Positions 52,089-61,455 are shown, counted from the first letter of the stretch. The stretch is 64,000 bases of DNA from CALCKU01 sp964654665 (GCA_964654665.1 CAZZKV010000004.1:57039-121038), one strand, 5' to 3'. Numbers and translations are program-made. Notes: generated by a model from the letters alone, not told the origin.

Positions 52089-52547
52089 ATGAAAACCAAT
52101 GAAACCCCATTAATCGAATTAGACAACTTTTGGCCCTATCAAGCTGTTGCGCTCGCAGATCAAATTAGCCGCTATACATTAAGTGTTGTTAAGAGCGAGG
52201 CCGGACTCAATCTCAGCCAATGGCGTGTACTGGCCGCTGTGGCTGAAAAACCCGGACGAACCGCCAAACATGTTACGGAAATAACGCCTATGGATAAGAC
52301 GATTGTCAGTCGGGCTTTATCGTCCTTGATCCGATCTGGCCTAATAAAAAAATCACCCGATCCATCCGATAAAAGACGATTATATCTCTATACAACACCA
52401 GCAGGGGACGCAGTCTATAAATCAGTGGCTTATGCGTTAAACCATTCCTTCATAGATAGCTTTGCTGAAGGGCCCTCATCAGATAATTTAAATATACTAC
52501 TTAAAGCGTTTAGAGAAAAGATGACGACCTTACCCCCTATAACCTAA
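52089..52547 (+). CDS. MarR family regulator, probable tyrosine-pathway repressor
   Basis: A 152-residue winged-helix regulator: 'ISRYTLSVVKSEAGLNLSQWRVLAAVAEKPGRTAKHVTEITPMDKTIVSRALSSLIRSGLIKKSPDPSDKRRLYLYTTPAG'. The recognition helix is 'DKTIVSRALSSLI' and the wing 'DPSDKRRLYLYTT'. It diverges from hpd. A HmgR-like role responding to homogentisate or a related acid is likely from its position. Confidence 0.9.
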   Translation: MKTNETPLIELDNFWPYQAVALADQISRYTLSVVKSEAGLNLSQWRVLAAVAEKPGRTAKHVTEITPMDKTIVSRALSSLIRSGLIKKSPDPSDKRRLYLYTTPAGDAVYKSVAYALNHSFIDSFAEGPSSDNLNILLKAFREKMTTLPPIT

Positions 52548-52598
52548 CCCTTATTATAGACTTTACTTATCAAAGCAATAAGTTCTGAATGCTTCACT

Positions 52599-55500
52599 TC
52601 AGGCTTGCCAAACAACTTTTCCGGGGGGAATTTCTAAATCAAAGGTAAGCTTAACCCCTAGTAAGTTTTTCTGGTTCGGATTAATCCCAAACTCTGTTGC
52701 AACAGGAGAACTATCTAATTGATGAATTGTCATGTCGTATAAGTGAAAATCAGGTAGAGATTTAAACGCAGTCACACGCCCTGTTGCTTCAGTTATCGCT
52801 TGATAACAGGCCTTATTACCATTCTCAATATCTCGGAATTGCTTCAAAAACAGCTGAGGAACATGCCCCGTCATTAGCTCGCCCAACATTTTTAAATCAA
52901 AGCCAAGACCAGGCATCCAGCCGCCATTTTCCGCTTCCAGATATTTATATAAGGCCTTAACCCCATCATCCATAGATTGAATTGATGCCAGAATTTTACT
53001 TTTTTTCTGGCCCGCCGGATCAAGAGTTACCCAAGGGTTACGGGCCTCCATAGTTTCGGCTCCAAACATCTTGGTTGAAAAAAGGTCGACAGAAAATCCA
53101 TCGCTATTATCCTCACCAGGTAAGCTGATCCATCCACGCTGCTTCCAATATCCAAAAATTTCACGACCTGACGCAATTGCCGTCGGATTATCTAGTCCCA
53201 AATACGGCATAATAAAGTTAAAATGTGTAGCCTTCAATTGACCGTTCACGGTTTTCACCCTTACTGCGGGAATCCAGAAAGCCAGTTCTCGTTCTTGGGA
53301 CCACCCCATATATTCTGCCTCTGAAAAAACGCCTTTTTTAATATCGGCAATTGTCATCATCATATGGGATGTTAGAGGCAGAACATGGACTTCGCCGCCG
53401 CTGGGATCTGTAAATATTTCTTTGCAGAATTGTTGCATTTTTCCATGGTCTGCTTCGAGCAAAAATGTCGTCATCACCATATTAGAAAAATGGATAGGCC
53501 CCGGAAATGTAGTCATACCCCCATGTTTAACAAATGCGGGTTTAGCACCCTGTTTTTGTATATTAGATGATGGTGCAATTAATTTATCAGCATCAACTCT
53601 GAAGATGTTCTTAGGCAAACCTGAAAGCGCTTTGGACGCAAGCATACCAGAAACAGTGGTCGCTTCAAATGACCCTTGATTTTGCCCATTATTAATCCAA
53701 TCGCCTGCAAGAATTAGATTATCATATCCAGATTCATTCGTTTTAAATCGGAATTGTGATGAACCGGTAACTGTTAGTGTATAACGTTCTGATGGATCAA
53801 CATTGGGCCGAATATAAAGCGAATCAACTGTATTGGCCTCGCCAGGCCCAAAAGCATGAGGCCAGAACAATTGTGCATCATTGGCCAGAAAGCTCTTAGC
53901 ATTGGCTTTAACGGTCTCATAGGCTTTTACCGGATAGGTCGTGTCCGTCTTTAAAGGCGGAAATTTCGGGCATGGCAAAGGCCCGCATGCAATTTGTTCA
54001 GACACAATACCACGGCTGGCAGGCCATGTTTCTGTTGGCAGAACTTCGGATATATCAGCCCATGTATCCAAACCAATTTTATCATAACCGCCAACAACTG
54101 ATGCTCCTGTCCAACCCATTTGCGTTTGATTTTTACTCATCCATGTTTGAATACTTTGCGTTGCTGTCGTCTGTATATTATTGACCATAGCCTTCCAATC
54201 TGGACGCGCTTCCATCAATTTTTTACAAATAACCGGATGCGCTCCCGGCGGTATAGCCAATACAAGCCAGTCAAAGTCTTTACCCATTTTAAGAGATATC
54301 GGTTTTCCTAAATCTTTCCACGTTGTCCAGCGTGACTCTAAATCAGCCCCTGATTTTTTTAATTTATGCCCCTGTTCGATACGATCATAAAGTGGACGAT
54401 CCGGCCAAACTCGTTGTCCCGACGGTAAAATACGGAGCGGATCATATTCGCCGCCTTTAACTTTTACTTGTTGGCCGATTTTAACCGTATCAATCCAGTT
54501 TCCGTCTTTTGCCGGTATAAGTTCATCGACACGCGCAAAAAATTTGAACGTTACCCCTCGCGCTTTTAAAACCTCATACATTGGCTGCATGATGAGATCC
54601 CCTGTGGCGGTATTAAATTTCCATAAAATAGAGCCGCGATAACGGGCCGTATTCATAAGCGAAAGAAACATTGTCCCCGCCTCTGTATTACCATCGCCCG
54701 TCCAATTACCTTCTGGATAAGCAAAAATTAGATCGTAAAGACTGCGTATCAGAGCCGATTCAACTGCAAATTCATTTGCACCATGATTGCGGAGCCATTG
54801 CTTATAATCAATTTGGTTAACCCGGTCCAAATGTGCATCCGCATCATAGAACAACCCATCTTCCAAACCGCCTATAAGTGTTGCAAGACCCAATTCAATC
54901 AACACCATCGCACGGCGAAAATCATGATTAACATCCAAATGCGGCGCGGCATGAGACTGCACCCATCCGCGAAAGTCTTTTAGAGATTTCGCTAATCGTT
55001 GATGATCTTGGAAAGTATGTTCCGCTGAATCAGTGCCAAGGTCATGCAAGATAGCGCGAATAATTTTAATCAATTCCCGGCCAACATCATAAGCTGCACG
55101 TCCGAATAAAGATAAAATCCAACCCAAGGCCCTTTCTAGCCATGTTGATGATTTCCGGCGGAAATGATGATCATGGATATCGAAAATTTGATCAATCATC
55201 CATTCAATAAATTGAACAATACGCACCCAAATATCAGGCGGTTCACCTTCGCCTGGAATACCCGGCATAATCGGAGCTGGTACTTGCCATGGTATCCATT
55301 CATCGCCAATTTTTTCCATTAAAGCCACATTAGGTTCTTGTGTAAATCCTTTGCGCCAATCATCAAAAGGGGCATTGGCTGCCTCACTATAAAGCTGCTG
55401 AACCATATGAAAGGCATTATCATATTGCCCCATAAAGACATGCAAGCCATGTTCTTGAATACGGTTTCCTTCCTCTTCATTCCGACCAGTTGCGCATTTT

Positions 55501-55628
55501 CCGCCAAGTCTCCACCCGTGTTGATAGATTGTGACATCATACCGCCCCAGCTGATCTGGATTGGTAAGATTATATGCGGTTGTTAATCCCGCTAGCCCGC
55601 CGCCTAAAATGGTTACTTTTTGCGTCAT
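52599..55628 (-). CDS. Fusion of FAD-dependent desaturase-like oxidoreductase and acetoacetate decarboxylase-like domain
   Basis: A 1009-residue protein. Residues 1-745 look like a CrtI/PDS-type amine oxidase: the dinucleotide fold 'VTILGGGLAGLTTAYNL' (GGGLAG at 9-14), 'HGWRLGGKCATGR', and the C-terminal FAD motif 'LILAGDWINNGQNQGSFEATTVSGMLAS'. A charged insertion at about 140-260 is unusual. Residues ~750-1009 resemble acetoacetate decarboxylase, including 'IASGREIFGYWKQRGW', where the Schiff-base Lys position is kept but the second Lys is Gln. It diverges from a carotenoid-type membrane protein. The reaction is unknown. Confidence 0.8.
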   Translation of the reverse strand: MTQKVTILGGGLAGLTTAYNLTNPDQLGRYDVTIYQHGWRLGGKCATGRNEEEGNRIQEHGLHVFMGQYDNAFHMVQQLYSEAANAPFDDWRKGFTQEPNVALMEKIGDEWIPWQVPAPIMPGIPGEGEPPDIWVRIVQFIEWMIDQIFDIHDHHFRRKSSTWLERALGWILSLFGRAAYDVGRELIKIIRAILHDLGTDSAEHTFQDHQRLAKSLKDFRGWVQSHAAPHLDVNHDFRRAMVLIELGLATLIGGLEDGLFYDADAHLDRVNQIDYKQWLRNHGANEFAVESALIRSLYDLIFAYPEGNWTGDGNTEAGTMFLSLMNTARYRGSILWKFNTATGDLIMQPMYEVLKARGVTFKFFARVDELIPAKDGNWIDTVKIGQQVKVKGGEYDPLRILPSGQRVWPDRPLYDRIEQGHKLKKSGADLESRWTTWKDLGKPISLKMGKDFDWLVLAIPPGAHPVICKKLMEARPDWKAMVNNIQTTATQSIQTWMSKNQTQMGWTGASVVGGYDKIGLDTWADISEVLPTETWPASRGIVSEQIACGPLPCPKFPPLKTDTTYPVKAYETVKANAKSFLANDAQLFWPHAFGPGEANTVDSLYIRPNVDPSERYTLTVTGSSQFRFKTNESGYDNLILAGDWINNGQNQGSFEATTVSGMLASKALSGLPKNIFRVDADKLIAPSSNIQKQGAKPAFVKHGGMTTFPGPIHFSNMVMTTFLLEADHGKMQQFCKEIFTDPSGGEVHVLPLTSHMMMTIADIKKGVFSEAEYMGWSQERELAFWIPAVRVKTVNGQLKATHFNFIMPYLGLDNPTAIASGREIFGYWKQRGWISLPGEDNSDGFSVDLFSTKMFGAETMEARNPWVTLDPAGQKKSKILASIQSMDDGVKALYKYLEAENGGWMPGLGFDLKMLGELMTGHVPQLFLKQFRDIENGNKACYQAITEATGRVTAFKSLPDFHLYDMTIHQLDSSPVATEFGINPNQKNLLGVKLTFDLEIPPGKVVWQA

Positions 55629-55655
55629 GAAACAGCCCCGTTCATTAAAAAAATA

Positions 55656-55674
55656 TTTACACGTGATTCGTAAA
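55656..55674. promoter_or_regulatory. TTTAC/GTAAA inverted repeat in divergent carotenoid-type region
   Basis: TTTAC (55656-55660) and GTAAA (55670-55674) flank a 9-base core in the 103-base gap between the fusion oxidoreductase and the DUF422 gene. It lies about 30 bases upstream of the oxidoreductase start. It may be an operator; short arms make chance possible. Confidence 0.3.
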
Positions 55675-55684
55675 CACGACCATG

Positions 55685-55698
55685 ACGTGAATTCACGT
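55685..55698. promoter_or_regulatory. Perfect palindrome ACGTGAATTCACGT
   Basis: A perfectly self-complementary 14-mer lies 33 bases upstream of the DUF422 gene. The 10-mer AATTCACGTG also occurs near the hpd start (52010-52019), hinting at a shared regulator, though this could be coincidence. Confidence 0.4.
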
Positions 55699-55731
55699 GC
55701 AAGACAAATTTAGTCATACGGGGCAAGTATT

Positions 55732-56553
55732 ATGAAATTACAAACATCGGAAACTCATTCCAATCAATCCAAGGGTCTTTTTTGGTTAATGGTTATTGGA
55801 GTATTTTTTATTTTAGTGTTTCATGTATCACCTTTTTGGGGATTATCCTATTTACTCTGGTTTAAAGGCCTCATGATTGGTTTGGCTATTGTTGGCCTTA
55901 TCAATGCGGCCATACTCCTTGGGTATCGCCATGCCTTTATCTTTCTAGGGCTCGGCGCGCTTATAGGCTTTTCAATGGAATATATGGGGGTGCAAACAGG
56001 TAGCATTTTCGGACCCTATAAATATTCAAATTTACTCGGCTTTAAAATAGGCGGCGTTCCCTGGGTTATTCCGCTATGCTGGTTTGCTCTCGTTTATTTC
56101 GCGCATGTAATCACAAATCTCATTATCTATGCTCACCCTGTCACTCAATCTAAAACACTATTACACTCTGCTATAATCTCTTTTCTTACAGCAATCGTAG
56201 CCACGGGTATGGATATGGCGCTTGACCCAGCTCTGTCTCATCCTGACGTAAATGCATGGATTTGGACAACCGGTGGTCAGTATTTTGGCGTCCCGTTCAA
56301 AAACTTTCAAGGCTGGGTAATAACGGCATTTCTCATTGATTTTGGGTATCGTCTTTACAGCCACAAACGTTCCCCTCAACCACTAACGCCGCTTTTTCAC
56401 AGCTCTGCCAATTACGCAATTCTGGCATGGGCCGGTTTAGGGCTTGGATTTATGGTCATTGGATTTCCTGTAGAAACCCAACTTATTGCTGTTTTTTGTG
56501 TTATATTACCGGCCTTTTTAGCGTTGGCAAATTTTCACATAAGACAGACGTAA
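55732..56553 (+). CDS. Carotenoid biosynthesis membrane protein (DUF422, CruF-like)
   Basis: A 273-residue integral membrane protein with seven to eight helices. Family marks are 'ALIGFSMEYMGVQTGSIFGPYKYSNLLGFKIGGVPWVIPLCWFALVYFAHV', 'ATGMDMALDPALSHPDVNAWIW', and 'GGQYFGVPFKNFQGWVITAFLIDFGYR'. In the DUF422 family, CruF is the 1',2'-hydratase of gamma-carotene and related bacterioruberin enzymes hydrate acyclic carotenoid ends. Neighbouring a desaturase-like protein supports an isoprenoid or carotenoid context, but no phytoene synthase lies nearby. Confidence 0.85.
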   Translation: MKLQTSETHSNQSKGLFWLMVIGVFFILVFHVSPFWGLSYLLWFKGLMIGLAIVGLINAAILLGYRHAFIFLGLGALIGFSMEYMGVQTGSIFGPYKYSNLLGFKIGGVPWVIPLCWFALVYFAHVITNLIIYAHPVTQSKTLLHSAIISFLTAIVATGMDMALDPALSHPDVNAWIWTTGGQYFGVPFKNFQGWVITAFLIDFGYRLYSHKRSPQPLTPLFHSSANYAILAWAGLGLGFMVIGFPVETQLIAVFCVILPAFLALANFHIRQT

Positions 56554-56582
56554 AAAACCCGAAGCCGTCAAAACACCTTCGG
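56553..56582 (-). terminator. Intrinsic terminator after aceA
   Basis: Read on the minus strand, CCGAAG (56577-56582 in reverse) pairs with CTTCGG (56559-56564) over a 12-base loop, followed by GTTTTTT. This is a plausible Rho-independent terminator for the aceB-aceA transcript, about 65 bases past the aceA stop. The six-base stem is short. Confidence 0.55.
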
Positions 56583-56598
56583 ATTATAATATAATGTA

Positions 56599-56631
56599 GG
56601 GATCATTTTGCCTTCAGGGCAAAATGATCCT
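56599..56631. terminator. Strong 13-bp hairpin between convergent genes
   Basis: GGATCATTTTGCC (56600-56612) and GGCAAAATGATCC (56618-56630) form a perfect 13-base-pair stem with a 5-base loop, between the convergent DUF422 and aceA genes. No U-run follows on either strand, so it may block or stabilise 3' ends in both directions rather than act as a classic terminator. Confidence 0.5.
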
Positions 56632-56645
56632 ATTTGCAATAGAAC

Positions 56646-58244
56646 TTAAGCCGCGTTTTCAAATTGATTCATTGTATTGTGTTCGCCGCCAGCTTTTAGC
56701 GCACGTTCCCCGCCAGTCATCTCCTTGAAATCATCCCCAAGGTTAGAACCAACTTCGTGCTGATGTTTCACAGCAGAAACACCACCTCGAATTTCTTCGC
56801 GTTGGATATTTTTGACATAAGCCAGCATTTTATCTTCACCGAAATACCCCTCCGATAAATCATTCATAACCTTAGCTGTTCCGTGGAATGTAGGCAGCGT
56901 AATCAAATTATGGAATACTCCGGCTTCGCGCGCGATATCGGTTTGGAATGCCTGCAAGCGTTTATCAGCCTCAATCCCCAATGGATCATTATCGTATTTA
57001 GACGACATAAGCTGTGTTCCATCTGGATAAGACGAGGCGTGAATAAGCTCTTGCGCGATCCAATCTTCGCGAACCTGCTTACGCAAATTCAAAGTCCAAT
57101 TAAATGACGGTGAATTGTTATATGTCAGCTTAGCATGCGGTGCTTCTTGACGAATACGATTCACCATTGATGCGATTTGCGATACATTCGGCGTAGCGGT
57201 TTCAATCCATAAAAGATCAGCACCGCCCTCATTAAGGCTCGCGATACAATCTTCGACAACACGGTCTTCCCCCGTATTAGCTTGGAATTTATACAAACCA
57301 TTGGGAAGTCGAACAGGCTTGCGTAATTCATCATTGATGAATAGAGCCACATCCCCTTCTGTTAATGGATTTTGATCAGTAACAGCTTCAGTTTCAAGCC
57401 ATTTGGTATATTCATAGGCTGCATCGCCTACGACTGTGGACACTGGAATTTTTTGCGTCAAGCCGGCTCCAAGACTATCCGTACGCGCAACGATAACACC
57501 GTCATCAACACCTAATTCCTCAAAAGCCATGCGACAGGCCCGGAGCTTTTCAATAAAGTCTTCACGCGGAACGGTTACTTTGCCATCCTGATGTCCACAT
57601 TGTTTTGCATCTGAAACCTGGTTTTCAATTTGCAAGCAGCAAGCTCCTGCTTTGATCATTTCTTTCGCCAACAGATAGGTAGCATGAACATTACCAAAGC
57701 CAGCATCAATATCGGCAATAATAGGTCGCACATATGTTTCATGAGCGTCAATTTTAGCAATGATTGCATCTTTTTCAGCTTGGCTGCCCGCAGCTTTTAA
57801 TTCAGCAAAAAGATCATTGAGTTCCACCTCATCCGCTTGACGTAAACTGGTATAAATTTCATTGATTAGATCAACGACTGCTGTTTTTTCATGCATACTT
57901 TGGTCAGGCAAATGGCCAAAACGATTACGAAGTCCCGCGACCATCCAGCCAGAAAGATAGACATAGGCACCATCCAAAGTACCTTTCTGTCGTTTAATCG
58001 CACGCATCATTTGCATCGCATGGAAGCCTGACCAACACCCAAGAGATTGGGTGAACTGGCTACTGTCATTGTCATAGCGTGTCATATCAGCCCGCATGAC
58101 AGTCGCCATTTCTTTGGCAATATCCAGATGAGTTTCAAAAGTATTTTGCGTTTTAAGTTGTGCAAGATCCTCAAGATTTATGCCAGCCGGCGCCCCCTTT
58201 GAATACCGGGTTTGCAATTGGGCGAGCGTTTGTGAATAGGTCAT
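56646..58244 (-). CDS. aceA: Isocitrate lyase
   Basis: A 532-residue enzyme, the long form. It shows 'HGLPD'-type region 'VYLSGWMVAGLRNRFGHLPDQS', metal site 'PIIADIDAGFGNVHATYLLAKEMIKAGA', the catalytic Cys in 'SDAKQCGHQDGKVTVPREDFIEKL' (KQCGH instead of the usual KKCGH), and 'YNNSPSFNWTLN'. It cleaves isocitrate to glyoxylate and succinate. It begins one base after aceB ends, so the two form an operon for growth on acetate, fatty acids or acetoacetate, the last also a product of the neighbouring tyrosine pathway. Confidence 0.96.
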   Translation of the reverse strand: MTYSQTLAQLQTRYSKGAPAGINLEDLAQLKTQNTFETHLDIAKEMATVMRADMTRYDNDSSQFTQSLGCWSGFHAMQMMRAIKRQKGTLDGAYVYLSGWMVAGLRNRFGHLPDQSMHEKTAVVDLINEIYTSLRQADEVELNDLFAELKAAGSQAEKDAIIAKIDAHETYVRPIIADIDAGFGNVHATYLLAKEMIKAGACCLQIENQVSDAKQCGHQDGKVTVPREDFIEKLRACRMAFEELGVDDGVIVARTDSLGAGLTQKIPVSTVVGDAAYEYTKWLETEAVTDQNPLTEGDVALFINDELRKPVRLPNGLYKFQANTGEDRVVEDCIASLNEGGADLLWIETATPNVSQIASMVNRIRQEAPHAKLTYNNSPSFNWTLNLRKQVREDWIAQELIHASSYPDGTQLMSSKYDNDPLGIEADKRLQAFQTDIAREAGVFHNLITLPTFHGTAKVMNDLSEGYFGEDKMLAYVKNIQREEIRGGVSAVKHQHEVGSNLGDDFKEMTGGERALKAGGEHNTMNQFENAA

Positions 58245-59879
58245 TTATGTCTCCAAAATATTGTAAGCTGGGATTGTTAAAAACTCGGGCAGGTCTTCCG
58301 CCGTGGCCGTGGCCGTAAAAATTTCAGCCGCTTCAGGGAACCGCTGCTCTGCATAAGCAGTTTCCCCAAGCTCTGTTTGTAATTTTGCAATTTCTTCACC
58401 AAAGAGGCGCTGATAAAGACGCGTTGTTAACGTCTCTTTATATCCACCCTCCATCTCAACACTGGCTCCATGACGTAACCATTGCCAAATTTGCGCGCGC
58501 GAAATTTCAGCCGTCGCCGCATCTTCCATAAGATTATGAATAGGCACCGCACCGCGTCCGCAAAGCCACGCCGCAATATAACGAATACCAACCTCTATAT
58601 TGGTACGAACACCCGCTTCGGTAATCGTTCCACTATGCGGCGATATCATCGCTTCATCTGTAATCCGCGGAGTTTGGCGTTTTTTATGAATCTGGTGTTT
58701 AGATGGCATTTCCGCATCAAACACATCCATAGCCACGCTAACTAAATCAGGATGAGCCACCCATGTACCATCATGCCCCAACTGGGCTTCTCGCAATTTA
58801 TCATTCCGGACTTTATCAAAAGCCGCCGCATTCGCAGCTACGTCATTTTTAACAGGAATTTGCGCTGCCATACCGCCCATGGCATGGGCACGACGTTTAT
58901 GGCACACTTCAACAAGACGCGCAGCATAAGCAGATAAGAACCCCCGGTCCATGCCAACTTGTGCACGATCAGGCAGTACAAAGTCTTTGTGGTTCCGTAA
59001 CGTCTTAATATAGCTAAAAATATAATCCCAACGACCACAGTTCAGGCCGGTAATATGATTACGCAATACATATAGAATTTCTTCCATTTGAAACGCGGCG
59101 GGTAATGTCTCGATCAATACAGTTGATTTTATCGTCCCGTTTGGAATGTCGAGGACAGCTTGCGAGAAATTAAACACATCATTCCATAAACGAGCTTCCT
59201 GATAGCTTTCTATTTTTGGGAGATAGTAAAATGGTCCACGACCATCATCGGCCAAAAGTTTACCATTATGGAAAATATGCAATCCAAAATCAACCAAGCT
59301 AGCACTCATCGGTTTGCCATCGACGGTTATGTTTTTCTCTTCTAAATGCCACCCCCGCGGGCGTACCAACATCGTCGCAATGTCTTCGTTAAGCGTATAT
59401 GACTTTTTTTCTGTCGTCAGGGATAAAGCCCCACGCGCATAATCAAACATATTGATTTGCCCTTCGATCATATTCGCAAATGTCGGGCTGCTGGCATCTT
59501 CAAAATCTGCCATAAACATTTTTGCGCCGCTATTGAGCGCATTAATCATCATTTTACGATCAACAGGTCCCGTAATCTCAACACGGCGGTCTTGAAGCGC
59601 GGGCGGGCAAGGGGCGACATCCCAAACCGAATTGCGTGTATGCGCGGTCTCAATCGGCTGTGTTGGCAATTCACCATCGTCAAACCGGTCTTGCTGTAAA
59701 CGGCGATTATCCAACAATATCCGGCGCTGCGGCCCAAACCGACGTTCTAAATCTGCCAGAAAAAGCAGAGCATCCGGCGTTAAGACATCATCAAACCGCA
59801 ACGAAGTTTTACCAATAACTTTCGCCAAAACACGGTGCCGTGGTATCGGTGAAATGTTTGAATCTGCTGGCGCATTCAT
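58245..59879 (-). CDS. aceB: Malate synthase A
   Basis: About 544 residues. 'FLADLERRFGPQRRILLDNRRLQQDRFDDGELP' starts it, 'FMADFEDASSPTFANMIEGQINM' has the Mg-binding acid, 'SYTLNEDIATMLVRPRGWHLEEK' the catalytic Arg region, and 'TVLIETLPAAFQMEEILYVLRNHITGLNCGRWDYIFSYIK' the classic signature. It condenses glyoxylate with acetyl-CoA. ATG 59879 has a GGAGG ribosome site six bases upstream, so it is chosen over the frame opening at 59909. Confidence 0.96.
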   Translation of the reverse strand: MNAPADSNISPIPRHRVLAKVIGKTSLRFDDVLTPDALLFLADLERRFGPQRRILLDNRRLQQDRFDDGELPTQPIETAHTRNSVWDVAPCPPALQDRRVEITGPVDRKMMINALNSGAKMFMADFEDASSPTFANMIEGQINMFDYARGALSLTTEKKSYTLNEDIATMLVRPRGWHLEEKNITVDGKPMSASLVDFGLHIFHNGKLLADDGRGPFYYLPKIESYQEARLWNDVFNFSQAVLDIPNGTIKSTVLIETLPAAFQMEEILYVLRNHITGLNCGRWDYIFSYIKTLRNHKDFVLPDRAQVGMDRGFLSAYAARLVEVCHKRRAHAMGGMAAQIPVKNDVAANAAAFDKVRNDKLREAQLGHDGTWVAHPDLVSVAMDVFDAEMPSKHQIHKKRQTPRITDEAMISPHSGTITEAGVRTNIEVGIRYIAAWLCGRGAVPIHNLMEDAATAEISRAQIWQWLRHGASVEMEGGYKETLTTRLYQRLFGEEIAKLQTELGETAYAEQRFPEAAEIFTATATAEDLPEFLTIPAYNILET

Positions 59880-59912
59880 ATCAGCCTCCATAATTAATAT
59901 TGAAGACACGAT

Positions 59913-60012
59913 ATTTACAAATCATATTAAATGTCTATAAGCAATTGTAAATTAAAGGTATTTTTGTAATAAAAGTAAAACAACATAAATTAAATTTGTA
60001 AATATTGTAAAC
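59913..60012. promoter_or_regulatory. Repeated TTTGTAAA-like sites between aceB and its regulator
   Basis: The gap contains ATTTACAAAT (59913-59922), AATTGTAAAT (59943-59952), TTTGTAAT (59963-59970), ATTTGTAAAT (59994-60003) and ATTGTAAAC (60004-60012), the last running up to the regulator's start codon. They fit a shared TTTGTAAA-type half-site. RamB/PrpR-family regulators bind TTTGCAAA-like sites, so this looks like an operator cluster for control of aceB and autoregulation. Confidence 0.6.
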
Positions 60013-61455
60013 ATGACCGCAAAAGACGAAAAATTACTCATAGGACCTCGCTTACGCCGATTTCGTCAAACCTTAGGCTTAACCCAAGCCCGTATGGCAG
60101 AAGATCTCGGCATTTCAACATCTTACCTTAACTTAATGGAACGCAACCAACGGGCTCTCTCCGCTAAAGTTTTGCTCAAAATGGCTGAAATTTATGATTT
60201 TGACATTGCTGGATTTACAGGAGCCGGAGATGCCCATCTTGTTGCTGAAATTTTTGAAGCCATGCGCGATCCTATATTTAAAGGAGATACGATTTCAAAA
60301 AATGAAGCGGAAGATTTGGTAAGTGTCAGCCCGTCTGCCGCCAAAGCCTTTTTAAAACTATATAGCAAACACCGCGACCTTGCGCGGCGAAATGCTGACA
60401 TGGCCCAAAATATTGCTGTAGACCGAGACAAGGTTGAACTCCTTGAACAATCGGCCGAAGCCGTTGAGACAGTACGCCGTTTCATTCATAAACAAAAAAA
60501 CTTTTTCCCAAAACTCGATGCAGCCGCCGAAAATTTATCAACTGAGCTTGGTTTGACAAAACGCGAACCTCACGCGGCCTTAACAGAACGATTAAAAAAC
60601 AAGCATGAACTCTCTGTCCGGGTTGTCCCTGTAGATATTATGCCGCAAATGCTCCGTTATTTTGACCGTCATTCAAAACGTCTCAACCTCTCGGAACTAC
60701 TCCGACAATCCGGGCGAAGGTTTCAACTGGCCTTTCAAATTGGTATGTTGGAACATCGCCCACTGATAGATAATATAGTCCGATCCGCTGAATTACCGGG
60801 ACGCGAAGCCGAAGGTCTCATGCGCACCTCATTGGCAAATTATTTTGCCGCAGCTACGCTTATGCCTTATGGGCGATTTTTAAAAGAGGCAGAAAACACG
60901 AAATATGATATTGATCTTTTAAGTCACCGTTTCGGGACGAGTTTTGAGCAAACGGCGCACCGTTTGACAACCCTGCAAAAACCTGATGCACGCGGCATTC
61001 CTTTTTTCTTTGTTCGAATCGATGTTGCCGGAAATGTATCCAAACGATTCAGCGCAGGCCGTTTCCATTTCTCGCAATTCGGTGGCGCCTGTCCTCTATG
61101 GAATATACATGAAACATTTCAAACCCCCGGGAAAACCGTCACCCAAATGATACAAATGCCGGATGAGACAACCTATTTCTCAATTGCAAAAATGGTCTAT
61201 CGTTCAGACGGAACCTATAACGCCCCTTCACAAAAGCTTGCCATTGGCCTCGGCTGCGATATCGCTTATGCTCCGCGGCTCATCTATGCGCAGCAATATA
61301 ATTTGGAAACACCACAGCCCACTCCAATTGGGGTAAATTGTTATTTATGTGAGCGGCAGCATTGTAACCAGCGCGCTCATGCTCCGCTTAATAAAATGTT
61401 AAGTTTTGATGAACGCGCCCGCGGTATGTCACTCTATACATTTCGAGAAGATTAA
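60013..61455 (+). CDS. RamB/PrpR-like XRE regulator (short-chain fatty acyl regulator family)
   Basis: A 480-residue regulator. An XRE helix-turn-helix lies at about 10-70 ('RLRRFRQTLGLTQARMAEDLGISTSYLNLMERNQR'). A central IrrE/ImmA-like region follows, with 'GRRFQLAFQIGMLEH' and 'LMRTSLANYFAAATLMPYGRFL'. The C-terminal DUF2083 part has Cys residues in 'FGGACPLWNIHETFQTPGK' and 'VNCYLCERQHCNQRAHAPL', suited to a Fe-S cluster as in mycobacterial PrpR. RamB and PrpR sense acyl-CoA and control glyoxylate or methylcitrate genes. Its divergence from aceB makes that role likely. Confidence 0.9.
   Translation: MTAKDEKLLIGPRLRRFRQTLGLTQARMAEDLGISTSYLNLMERNQRALSAKVLLKMAEIYDFDIAGFTGAGDAHLVAEIFEAMRDPIFKGDTISKNEAEDLVSVSPSAAKAFLKLYSKHRDLARRNADMAQNIAVDRDKVELLEQSAEAVETVRRFIHKQKNFFPKLDAAAENLSTELGLTKREPHAALTERLKNKHELSVRVVPVDIMPQMLRYFDRHSKRLNLSELLRQSGRRFQLAFQIGMLEHRPLIDNIVRSAELPGREAEGLMRTSLANYFAAATLMPYGRFLKEAENTKYDIDLLSHRFGTSFEQTAHRLTTLQKPDARGIPFFFVRIDVAGNVSKRFSAGRFHFSQFGGACPLWNIHETFQTPGKTVTQMIQMPDETTYFSIAKMVYRSDGTYNAPSQKLAIGLGCDIAYAPRLIYAQQYNLETPQPTPIGVNCYLCERQHCNQRAHAPLNKMLSFDERARGMSLYTFRED

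Noticed and set aside
53422..53679. Plus-strand open frames antisense to the fusion oxidoreductase
   Set aside because: Codon pattern and content follow the minus-strand gene; no independent support.
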